Below, piece by piece: positions 1 through 11,100 of a stretch of DNA of 64,000 nt. Below the pieces are notes generated by a model. It ran no database searches. It was not told the DNA's origin and saw only the letters and a list, made by a program, of their open reading frames with translations. Both the position numbers and the translations under genes were made by a program. Positions within the stretch are counted from its first letter, which is position 1, and every line of letters starts with the position of its first letter. Source of the stretch: Aquila chrysaetos chrysaetos (lineage: Eukaryota; Chordata; Aves; Accipitriformes; Accipitridae); contig NC_044006.1 in assembly GCF_900496995.4 (NCBI RefSeq), forward strand, positions 31,929,120 to 31,993,119, written 5' to 3'.

Positions 1-198
1 CTCGCTACCCTGGACTTCAGGAGAGCAGACTTCAGCCTCTTCAGGGATCTGCTTGGTAGAGTACCATGGGATAAAGCCCTGGAGGGAAGAGGGGCCCAAG
101 AAAGCTGGTTAATATTTAAGGGTCACCTCCTCCAAGCTCAGGAGCAATGCATCCCAACAAAGAGGAAGTCAGGCAAAAATGCCAGGAGGCCTGCACAA

Positions 199-2122
199 AT
201 GAACAAGGAGCTCCTGGACAAACTCAAACACAAAAAGGAAGCCTACAGAGGGTGGAAGCAAGGACAGGTAGCCTGGGAGGAATACAGAGAAATCGTCCGA
301 GCAGCCAGGGATCAGGTTAGGAAAGCCAAAGTCCTGATAGAATTAAACCTGGCCAGGGATGTCAAGGGCAACAAGAAATGCTTCTATAGGTACATCGGTA
401 ATAAAAGGAAGACTAGGGAAAATGTGGGCCCTCTCTGGAAGGAAACAGGAGACCTGGTTACCTGGGATATGGAGAAGGCTGAGGTACTCAGTGACTTTTT
501 TGTCTTGGTCTTCATTGGCAAGTGCTCCAGCCACACCACCCAAATTGCAGAAGGCAAAGGCAGGGACTGGGAGAATGAAGAACCACCCACTGTAGGAGAA
601 GACCAGGTTTGAGACCATCTAAGGAACTTGAATGTGCACAAGTCCATGGGGCCTGATGAGATGCATCTGTGAGTCCTGAGGGAATTGGTGGATGAAGTGA
701 CTAAGCCACTATCCATCATATTTGAGAAGTCCTGCAGATCTGGGGAAGTTCCCACCGACTAGAAAAGGGGAAACAAAACCCCCATTTTTTAAAAGGGGAA
801 ACACAACCCCCATTTTTTAAAAGGGAAAAAAGGAAGACCCAGGGAACTACAGGCCAGTCAGTCTCGCCTCTGTGTCCGGCAAGATCATGGAGCAGATCCT
901 TCTGGAAACTATGCTAAGGTACATGGAGAATAAGGAGGCGATTTGTGACAGCCAACATGGCTTCACTAAGGGCAAGTCGTGCCTGACAAATCTGGCGGCC
1001 TTCTAAAACGGGGTTACAGCATTGGTGGATAAGGGAAGAGCAACAGATGTCATCTACCTGGAGCTGTGCAAAACATTTGTTATTGTCCCAGAAAACATTC
1101 TTGTCTCTAAAATGCAGAGACATGGGTTTGATGGGTGGATCACTCGGTGGATAAGGAATTGGCTAGATGGTTGCACTCAAAGAGTTGCAGTCAATGGCTC
1201 GATGTCCGAGTGGAGACCAGTGATAAGTGGTGTTCCTCAGGAGGTGGTATTTGGACCGGTGCTGTTTATCTTCTTTGTTGGCAACACGGACAGTGGGTTT
1301 GAGTGCACCCTTAGCCAGTTTGCTGACAACACCAAGTTGCGTAGTGCAGTCGACATGCTGGAGGGAAGGGATGCTGTCCAGAGGGACCTTGATAGGCTTG
1401 ATAGGGGGGCCTGTGCAAACCTCATGGAGTTGGACAAGGCCAAGTGCAAGGTCCTGCACATGGGTTGGGGCAATCCCAAGCACAAATACAGGCTGGGCGG
1501 TGAGTGGATTGAGAGCAGCCCTGAGGAGAAGGACTTGGGGGTATTAATGGATGAAAAACTGAATATGACCCAGCAATGTGCACTCGCAGCTCAGAAAGCC
1601 AATTGTATCCTGGGCTGCATCAAAAGAAGTGTGGCCAGCAGGTTGAGGGAGGTGATTCTGTCCCTCTACTCTGCTCTTCTGACACCCCACCTGGAGTACC
1701 GTGTTCAGCTCTGGGGACCCCAGTGTAAGAAGGACATGGACCTGCTTGAGTGGGTCCAGAGGAGGGCCATGAAGATGATCAGGGGGCTGGAGCACCTCCC
1801 CTATGAGGACAGGCTGAGAAAGTTGGGGTTGTTCAGCCTGGAGAAGAGAAGGCTCCAGGGAGACCCTGTAGCAGCCTTCCAGGACTTAAAGGGGGCCTAC
1901 AGGAAAGATGGGGAGGGATTCTTTATCAGGGAGTGTAGTGATAGGACAAGGGGCAATGGCTTTAAACTGAAAGAGGATAGATTTAGATTAGCTGTAAGGA
2001 AGAAGTTCTTCACTGTGAGGGTGGTGAGATGCTGGACCAGGTTGCCCACAGAGGCTGTGGATGCCCCATCCCTGGAAGTGTTCCAGGCCAGGTTGGATGG
2101 GGCTTTGAGCAACCTGGTCTAG
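199..2122 (+). pseudogene. CR1 ORF2 relic (reverse transcriptase and C-terminal part)
   Basis: Two blocks remain. The first (199-612) ends at a TGA and continues in the same frame with further stops at 670 and 760. The second is open from 1022 to 2122 (366 codons) but is shifted by +1. It begins after an in-frame TAA at 1004. Recognisable pieces include the NYRPVSL-like segment near 845-880, the GVPQ motif near 1230-1245 and the catalytic box at 1319-1330. The box reads FADN instead of the FADD usual in CR1, so a catalytic aspartate is lost. The C-terminal region (KLNMTQQCA... to SNLV) is typical CR1. This is a decayed copy, not a host gene. Confidence 0.92.
763..818 (+). repeat. 28-bp tandem duplication inside CR1 ORF2
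   Basis: Two adjacent 28-bp units (763-790 and 791-818) differ at one base. Because 28 is not a multiple of three, the duplication moves the downstream reading frame by +1, which accounts for the frame change between the two ORF2 blocks. Confidence 0.9.
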
Positions 2123-4850
2123 TGGAAGGTGTCCCTGCCCATGGCAGGGGGGTTGGAACTAGGTGATCTTTAAGGTCTCTTCCAACCCAAATAATTCTAT
2201 GGCTCTATGGTTTTGTGTTCCCTGGGGTCTTGAGCATCCTTGAATGCTGAATGTGAAATCTGTGTTTAGAGACTTCAGCCAGCTGCTCACAGCTAAGTCT
2301 AAGAAGTTGTACAGGATTTCAGAACTATCTTTCTGGAGGTAGTTCAGAAAAAAATAGTGGTAATGGTTTTGTGGCTTCTTCAAAGTATTTTTATGTTCCT
2401 ATGAAATTTGCTTTGCTAATAAAACAAATAGAACAGAATATTTATTGTAGTTGTGCAGAAAACAACTCTCCTTTCCTTCCCTGCCATCCTCTTGCATCCT
2501 GATTTTGAATACTCTGGTTTTAGAAAAACAGCAACAGGTCTGTTAGATTTAAAAGAAAAGGCTTCTATTAGATGATAAAAATCCCAATTAAATGTGACCT
2601 TTCACACAAAAGCTTGAAGCCAAAATTAGAAAAAAAGGCCAACAAAAAAAGCGCGTCAAAATCCTTAAATTTCAGATGCATAACAATCCCATATGCATGA
2701 AGATATTATTACCCAAGTGAAGAGCAGCTTCTCTGAAATGCAGTCTCCTACAGAAATCCAAGGGTCCAGAGAAGTTGACTGTAGAAAAATACTGAGCGGA
2801 GCCTAGACAGCAGGCAGGCTGTGACTTGTCTACTCTCTGACTTTTCCCTGCAACTACCCTTAGTTATTCCCATTCTAAGTTCTCTGGATGCTGCAAGCAT
2901 CAGGAACCTGAGCTGGAGTTGATATGGCGCATCTAGCTTAAACAAGGATAAGACAGCACATGCACTCCAGAGTGGGAACTCTGAAAAAGCATAAAGTAAC
3001 AGTGAAGTATAAAGCTTCTTAGAAGCTAAGGGAGGAAAAACAAACCTGGATTTATATTTTCAGTCACACAGCTGCCTTTCCAAATCTTTCACTTCATATA
3101 TTCTACAAGCATGCATTGGTTACACCTGTGTCTTTGGCAAAGACCTTCAAAAGCAACTGAATTTTCCAAGGATGAGACCTAAGACTTGCTGGAAAAGGAG
3201 GTAAATGTTCCCAAACAGAATCATTTAAGTAGAGGTACACAAAATCACTAGTTGTTTCTTGTGCCCTTGTCTTCCCCGATCTCACAGCAGCAGTATTTTC
3301 TCCCCCCTGCAAACACAATGAATGGTGCACATCAGCCTGGGAAGTGGGAATGATAAAGGTTCTCTAATGGAACATCTTACCTGGTTAATAGCTTTTATCT
3401 TTGCAAGCAACACCTCTGTGTGCCTCCCCATAGTGTAGGCTCACCATCTGCCTTTGTTCTAATAAATGAACTCACATTACAAACACAGAGTGCAAACATA
3501 GTCATATCCTGAACCTACTGTACCCAAGGGCCAGATGTTTTTGCAGAATGTATAACTAGTAAATGTTTGCTCCCAGATGTTTGAAATGGCTCTCAATCTT
3601 TCCTAATAACAACAAGCATAACCAGTGAAAAATTCATCAGAGCTACGCTATGGGAGGTAAAAATCCATAAACAAAGACTTACCTATTTTCACTAACTGTA
3701 TCTTAACACTATCTTTCCAATACAAAATTCTGCTTCCCAGATAGTCTTGCGTGTAATACTAATATTGCACACAATTAGGTGTTGCCCTTCTGCCTGCCTG
3801 TAACATTAGACTAGTTTTGGAAGCTGCAGGCCTTCATTCCCGAAATTTTACCTTTTAGATGAACAACTCCTTTAATTGTGTATCATCCCTGGCCTGTGAA
3901 ACTCAGAAAACTTTTTTTCCCCAGAAGCTTAAAAATAATCTTACATTTTTTTCTTCACATACTAATTCTCAACACTGATATCCTCTCCAAATATATATCT
4001 ATCTTCCAAATAACTCTTTCAGTAAAACACTTCCTAATTGGTAATTTGTATCTCAATATATTCAGATGTATAAACTGTATAACAGATCAAGGAAAAAAAA
4101 GAACATCAGTTAGGTCTATAAATGACCTTTCAGCTTTCATATACCAGTTTTCTGCTATGAGACCAAGGCTGTATGTATGTTTTACAGTTGGCTGCTGATG
4201 CTTATAGATGCTAGAGTTTCAGGTCCTACTTTTATAGCACTTTGTTTCACAGAAATGATGCATAATCAACCATGGGGACAGTGGTGTATTAACTGCTTAA
4301 ACAGTTTGCCTTTGGAACCCAAGGAACCTTCAGGTACATGAAAGATGCACAGAAATAGCCTTTTAGCTATCAAATGAACCATACAAAACCTGCTGTGATA
4401 CCACTACTTTAAAGTTCAAATGGATTTTTCTCAGTAGCCCATATTTCTAAGGAAAGAAAGCTTACCCTTGCATACAGTACATGCACAATACATGTGTGGA
4501 TTTCTGTCTAGTCTTAGCCTGTTGTCAGACACATTGGACAGTATCAACCAAATTTGACAGAACAGTAAAGGACACAAAATGTCAGAAGAATCAAAGACAT
4601 TATATTTCTGTAAATTTGATGAAAATAGCTCACAGACAGACCCTACTCATGTCTTCGCTGAGGCACTGCCCCATTAACATGATCCCTTAATATATGCTGT
4701 CTAATTTCTGCAGGAGACATCAGAGAATCCCACACTGGAAAGTGACATTTAGAATTCCCTAACCGCAGGAAAAGCTTTAACCTGAGTCCGTGCTTTATTA
4801 AACATCAGAGAATGTAATCACAGCACACCAGACCATTAAAAAAAAAATTA

Positions 4851-4875
4851 TAAATAAATAAATAAATAAATAAAT
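4851..4875 (+). repeat. (TAAA)n microsatellite
   Basis: About six perfect TAAA units follow an A-rich stretch (4837-4846). Simple repeat in intergenic DNA. Confidence 0.9.
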
Positions 4876-6394
4876 CAGGTTTTCTTAGTCCCACTGCTTC
4901 AGTAATTACTTGCTTCTCTTCTAAATACTGCTCAGAACAGGGTGATGGCATGAAGTAACTTACAACCTATGCTTACCAGATGATAGAGCAGCTAGTTCAG
5001 CTTAAGGGAAACAAAAGGAAGGTCGTCCACGGACAATTGAGTCAGTCTCAGCAGCCCCCCTTGATTGAAGACAACTTAAATCAAAGAACAATCAAGACAT
5101 TTATTACAATGACAGCATAGTAGCTTGTTGTGCAAGGTGAGCACGATTCAGTGCATGTATATTTCTTTCCAGTCCTTTTGACTCTATTTACCCTGATTAC
5201 CACATCTCCCTAAGGACAGTTCTTCAAGTAAGGATGGCTGATTAGCAACAGCATCGCTTGTTTGAAGTGGAGGCTAGTACATAGTTTTTCTTTGTGTGTG
5301 CTCATCTTCCTGGCAAACCAGAAATGACTGCATCCAGTACCTCTTGTTGGTTTTCATTCTCAGATGTGAAATATGAATGCCATTTCTAATTCAAATTTAA
5401 GATGGTTTAGTGATGCAGGCAACCTGTTGAGTATCTGTATCCCTGCTTCTAAAGTAAATCCTGTGCAGCATTGTTGGGGGATCAGGTAAAGCACACTAAA
5501 TACGGTTAATTTTAAGCACTAGTTTTCCTTAGTTATTATCATAATCGTTATTTCTGTTTTTATTAAAAACTATTTTAAAAATAAGTATCCTGTGTTTCCT
5601 ACCACTTATGTTTTTTGTGGCCTGTTAAAGTTGCAGTATTTCATCTGCTTTCAGCACTTGTAGGACTTCTGAATAGAATTTCTCAGATACAGGAATGAAA
5701 CAGACTCAGTGAGTGGTATAATGTAAGCTGCCTTGGTATTTTAATAATGGTATCTTTTTAATGTGCTCAGCATTTAGATATGTAAACAAATGTTTATATT
5801 CTAAATAAGATCCTAATTCATCTGATTTCATGCTTGAAGAAAGTTGTTAGAGGATCAGGTTGTCTTTATCCCCAATTAATTTCATTCTTTGTTCGATGAG
5901 CAGAAATAGTTGAGGTTTTGCAGGTCAGTTTCCCATTTGGAACTGAAATCAGTGAGTCAGAAGTACTTTCTTTTGTATCAAGTGTAGTCAGCTGCTTCTT
6001 TCCTGAGCAGAGGTTCTTTTCCATCACTCTCAGGAAAGGTATTGGCTTTGCTGTTCTTATCACTAAAAGCCACTGTATTGATGCTACGGTTTATAGCCTG
6101 TTACAGACTTATCTTCTTGAAGGAACTTCATCCTTTCCCTTCAACAGCCCTGGCTCTTTGCACTGCAGAACCTCTTCTTGTTCTTGGATGATATAATCTC
6201 AAAAATGTATCCGGATCTTTAACCTGCATTTTGAACAGCTGCTCTGCAGCAGAGGAAGCTCAGAATTATCTGGTGACTTGTGCAATGGGCTGTGCTGATC
6301 TTGTGTAATATACACAAGTTGCAACAAGGGAAATTCCAATGAAATACTAAGATTTTTTAATTTTGTGTGTGTAAGGGGAGGTCAGATACTGGGA

Positions 6395-6515
6395 CAGGGC
6401 CCAGTGAGGTTATGGAACCTCTGTCCTTGGAAATACTTGGAAATAGACTGGGCAAGGCCTTAGCAACCTGTGGCTTTATTTGAGGGTGGCCCTATTCTGA
6501 GTAGGGATTTCATCT
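6395..6515 (+). mobile_element. Old, diverged CR1 3' fragment
   Basis: The stretch reads like the 3' end of ORF2 and UTR of an older CR1 subfamily: a segment for 'one must ... tgtccttgga' with 'gggcaaggcc' and 'agcaacctg' in the expected order and spacing. It is clearly more diverged than the two young CR1 copies and lacks a clear terminal repeat. The match was made from memory of the family, so the boundaries are approximate. Confidence 0.55.
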
Positions 6516-7741
6516 CTTGATGTATTAGTATGTGATTGACTGACTCAGGCTGCCATTCCACTGGACTTGTGTGTTGCTAGATGACCCAGTCATACACATC
6601 TGATGTGGACCAGAGATGAATATTTGCCTCTGTTTATAACAAACTAGCCATAAGACATGATAATGATTTTTTTTCAGCACTCTTAACACTGGCTGCATGT
6701 GCGTGGAGGGAAGGAAGTAATAACTTTCCCAGCATGAAACCTGAAGTTACAAAGTTAACCAGTCAGAATTTTCCGAACAAACTGGAGCCACCAGAGGTCT
6801 TATTCAGTCAATATGTTTATAAATAAATTTGCAGCAGATCACTGCTTTGCGTCAGAGCACCACCACAGCTTTTTTGGTCTGATACCATGAGACCCAAAGC
6901 TGGATTTATTGTATCATCAAACTTTGGCCTCAGAGGAAAAAGCAATTAAAACACACAATTCTCCTAACAACTCTTTGAGGAGGATTATTACATGACATCT
7001 CCTTTTTTTATGGAGAGTATCATCCTGGGTATTTATGCATTTTATAGTGAAAAAATATGTTAAAAAAGGGTATAACAGTGATAGCATTATTCTAATCTGA
7101 GCAATTATCATTTTGTGGCTTCCCTCAGCAAATGGTCATCTTTAGTACAGCAGTTCTGCAATGACTGCATGTAGTCAGAGCTCTGTTGATTTTTAGTGGG
7201 GTTTGAACCCTGTAACACCAAGTGCCTTAGAGGACTGGGTGTTTCGTCCTTTTAGAGTAACAGCACAAAAATGAGACTGAAGGATTGTCTTGCATGACGC
7301 CTCATCACTTTGTCATACACTTGTCAGCATATGCAAAGGCAAGCGCACTGAATTGGGCATCCCAAAAAGGAAATTAAATGTAGGCAAGTACTAAAAATAT
7401 TAATCAGAAGGTTTGAGTCAACCCAATAGACTTAGGTGCAGACAGCCATTGACTTCACCTTTACACTGAACTAACTATTGCCTGAGTAACAATACACCTT
7501 TTTGTGGCTGGCTGTAGCTTCAGTGTTTCTGTGTACTTCTACTTGAGGAAGTACTGTCACTTTTTTTGAAGAAACACATTAAATGGAGAGCAGTTATTTC
7601 TAATTTTTTTATTTCTCATGCAGTCTCATTTCCAGTCAGACCTGAAAAATAAAGTAGCATGCATTAGCACCCCTGCCAGAAAGGCCTTCAGCTATAGTTG
7701 TCATAAAGCAGATGTTATTTTGAGATGAATGGTCAGAAAAC

Positions 7742-7747
7742 TTTATT
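7742..7747 (-). terminator. METTL6: Candidate METTL6 polyadenylation signal
   Basis: AATAAA on the minus strand, 225 nt past the METTL6 stop codon; it is the first canonical signal downstream. A second lies near 7608-7613. Confidence 0.55.
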
Positions 7748-7971
7748 TGGTCTCTATGCCTCTGCTTCTGTGAACTCTAAATCATTGCAAGTTTTTCTAA
7801 CTGTGGTAAAGTTTGAGGAAGCTGAGTCAGCTTTAAGAAATCCTTGCCTCATCATATGAGACACAATAACTGATGGGGCGCATGTGGTTGTTGTAGTGCT
7901 GAGTAAAGTGGATATACTTCCCCCCAACCCTTCAGCCTTTCCAAGCTTATGTAGCTCACCAGAGGTAGCAC

Positions 7972-8120
7972 TTATGTCTTACTGAAAGGCTTTTGAAATT
8001 TGCCTTGAAGAAAAACTCTTGGAACACACAAGTCTTCTTTCCTATTCACAGTTTCTCGCTGCACATATTCATTGACCACTTGCTCATATCCCTCAGCCTT
8101 GAAAAGCTGAGACAAGAACT
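7972..8120 (-). CDS. METTL6: METTL6 exon 6 (last coding exon)
   Basis: A 149-bp exon, too short to stand out as an open frame. Acceptor ctcttccag before 8120. It encodes [18 protein letters not shown], then [17 protein letters not shown] and a short basic tail ending at the TAA 7974-7972. It matches the conserved C terminus of METTL6, whose human version reads EYVFRETVNKKEGLCVPRVF. Confidence 0.93.
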
Positions 8121-11100
8121 CTGGAAGAGAATTTAAAAAAATAAGATGAAGTATTATGTTTAAGCTATTTTTAAAACACTAGTCAGCATTTATATAAGCA
8201 TATGTTCTTACGTGTTACAGCATGAAAAGCACACAGGCCTTCAGATTTCAAGCTGTTCTATGCAGGCAGACTGCTGAACAAAAATCAATACAGATCTCCT
8301 TTAGAAACATCAACCTAAGCAAAACAGCTTGCAAAACTGGGACTTAAGCTAATTACTCAGTTTAATTTCCAAAACTTGCCACATCTCTTACTTTCACTGA
8401 GCCTTGTCATCCTCATGACTGACGCCAGTGCATTTTCACTTTGTGCAGCTGGCCTTCACTATCTGAATACATCACTTATCTCAAATATTTCAAAGGTAAT
8501 CCAGCCTTGTAGATGCATCTCTGCTTGAGGAAGAATACCCCCCTACATTACCAGACATTCACATGCCATTGCTCAACAGAAAAAAATGGACAAAATGGCA
8601 AAGTGGCTATGGTGGTACCAAGCCTCCACTAAGTCAAACTGAAAGTATTTTCCATAAACAAAAGAATCTTAGTCAAAGCCTATCTCCCTCCCTTAGGGGA
8701 GGCAGAAGTACCTCACAAACAGGGTGACCTATGCAGCTGAAAGGGCTGCTCATGCTATTGACTTGTCGTGTTAATTAAAAATCATCATTTTTCCTTTCCT
8801 GCATCTTGTTTCATTTACTGAGGCAGTAATTTCACAATAAATTTAAGCCATTCTAAACTTGAGCTGCTTGATAGAAAACAAAGACATGCCATTTTTTCCA
8901 CTACTCTGGGAGATCAGCTTGATGAAACAGCTGATCATGTAGTTACAGAGGAACGCCAGCACTAGAAGAGGTGGTGTGTTGAGGAAGGAAGATGAGACCA
9001 CCCACTTTGGTGGTAGTGCAGGCTTGTATCAACCTAAGGTCATTATGAAGCACCGGTTGTAAACATAGTGTGTTCATGTAAAATGGGGGACCCACGTCAA
9101 TGACATATAAATAAACAGCACTTAATTGTGGACCTATTGAAATCGCATTGTGAGGAAGTTGCACATATTCCATAACACAAAATTACAACCATGCATTCCT
9201 CCACAAATTTAACATTATTTCAAACAGTGGAAGAATGGATTTTTTTTTCCCATGGAAGAAGCTCACTACTGTTATCTGAGGCCAGACATATTATAAATAA
9301 GCATCATTCAAATCATCCCATGCAGCATTACTTGGTGTACCAGTGTAGTGCTAAACAAATGAAAAATAGCACGGGTTGCAAACTGCAAGGAAATTATAGG
9401 AGTCACGTTTCTAATAACAAAAGAATTCTCAAGCATTAAGCACTATTTATGTTAAAATTTGTGAGAGGAATGAGATCATAATGATTAAAAATGGGAGCAG
9501 AGGTGGTCCATGAGACAGTCACAGACCAGGCCAAGGTAAAACAAATGCTAACATGAGCAATATAAGACAAATTCTGTCTTTTCTCCTTCCTTCCTCTTCT
9601 TCCTCCCTACCTCAATTCTTTCCCAAAGCAAACATGCGTACTAGCAAGGAATTTCTCATTCAGAAACAATTCTAACAGACAATAAACATGGGATTTAAAA
9701 TTCCACAGCTAGGTCAGTCTCTTATTTGTTCCCTTTAGCATCCATTCTCTTGTAAGAGCTAATTGTTTAAACAGAACTAAAAATCACTCAATATATAACA
9801 GTTCTCAAAATGCTTCAATGAAGCTGTAGCACAGCCTGCATTATCTTAGATTTCATCATTGTCCTATAAAGAATAGAGAGAGCTCAGACAAGATTAATGG
9901 TTTTTATATATCAGAAGCAATTAGGTAATACGTTATGTCATAAAATATGAATAACATTTACTTGGCTCCAAATCAGTCTCTTCAGTGGCTGTACTTCGCT
10001 TTAGACTAAGAACAAAGAGCCCCACAGAAATAAACACACAGCTCTTATTACACAATGCCCTATAACTGATAGGGGGAAGTAACGGTTCACTGAAGTTTAG
10101 CATGAGGAATTGGGAGTTAGAAGATGAGCTATAATCCCAACTCATTGTGACAATCTAAGCAAATTCCTTCACGTCTCTATGCTTCAAACTGTCCACCAGT
10201 AAACTGCAATAATTACCTTCCTTCCTAAAGCATTACAAGCACTGAACGAAAAACTTTTTAAATACTGTATCACATGGAAATGTTTTTTGCATCATCTTTA
10301 CTAAAATAACAGAAGACAGAGTGATCACAGCTAGTCAATGCTATCTCAGCAGGATTTGTGCACAAGCTTCTCAGTGCTTTAGTCATGGTTCTGCTTTAGA
10401 AGTCATTGACTTCTTCAGCAGACCTCATCTTGCACACCTGGAATAGCCTTGCAAAAAGAATGATGCCAAGATAACTACTTAGTTGCATCATGAAGATGAT
10501 CAATTCTGTTACTGAACGTTGGTCTTTTTCTCTTAGGTAACAAATCTGAATGAAACTCAGCAAATTCAGAAACTGCTGCTCTTGGCACATTATAGCACAT
10601 ACAAGAAGCTTGTAAATAAGAAAGTGCTCCAAAAAGTCCTACCAGTTTAAATACCCTCTTTCTCCCAAAAAGGATGGCAAATGAAGTACACCACAATTTA
10701 ATAGTTCATCTGTGTAAAAGAAAACTTCCATGGGCATGTTGGCAATTCCCTGAAGCAAGTTTAAACAGAAGATTCACAGGAAGAAAGCACTCTACAGTAT
10801 GTCTTACCTTCAGTAAAAAAATACGATCTCGTCCCATCTTGTCTAACATAAAAGTTTTCTCCAAGTTTGCTGCCAGATTTAAACCTGAGCATTGCATGAT
10901 CATACAGTCCATAGTCTCTGAACAAAACACACTTGCCTGGTTTTAGTACCTGTCACATAATGTGTATATGCTTTAATAAGATAAATGGATTTAGCCATAT
11001 ATATGTATTTATTTGTATACACATACAGACACATAACTAAGAGAAGGTATCCTAACACATTCAATACAGAAGTGATATATATATTGAATTCATTCCCTGT

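Larger units (their letters stand above)
1..2209 (+). mobile_element. CR1 LINE retrotransposon, 5'-truncated by the window edge
   Basis: This is a non-LTR retrotransposon of the CR1 family, the dominant LINE of birds. The sequence shows broken ORF2 reading frames with reverse transcriptase signatures, then a short 3' UTR. The 3' end is a degenerate ATTCTATG-type repeat (about 2192-2209), the diagnostic CR1 terminus; there is no poly(A) tail. The last 180 bp are nearly identical to the second copy at 38757-38930, so both belong to the same or a very close subfamily. The true 5' end lies outside the window. The coding frame carries several stops and a frameshift, so the copy is dead. The family is certain; the subfamily is not. 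Confidence 0.95.
2210..7741. other. Intergenic region downstream of METTL6; no gene seen
   Basis: AT-rich DNA between the CR1 element and the 3' end of METTL6. Open frames here are short (up to about 106 codons) and show no recognisable protein family. It contains one tetranucleotide repeat and one older CR1 relic, listed separately. I could not identify exons of SH3BP5, the neighbour of METTL6 in human. Confidence 0.6.

Noticed and set aside
1022-2122. A 366-codon frame that could be annotated as a host reverse-transcriptase-like gene
   Set aside because: It is the 3' part of CR1 ORF2 in a copy with stops, a frameshift and a lost catalytic Asp.
10630-10725. Possible alternative METTL6 last exon after exon 5
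   Set aside because: A fair acceptor (ttttacacag) joins in frame and would add [12 protein letters not shown]... before a stop, but the residues do not match the family, and the true terminal exon at 8120-7972 is clear.
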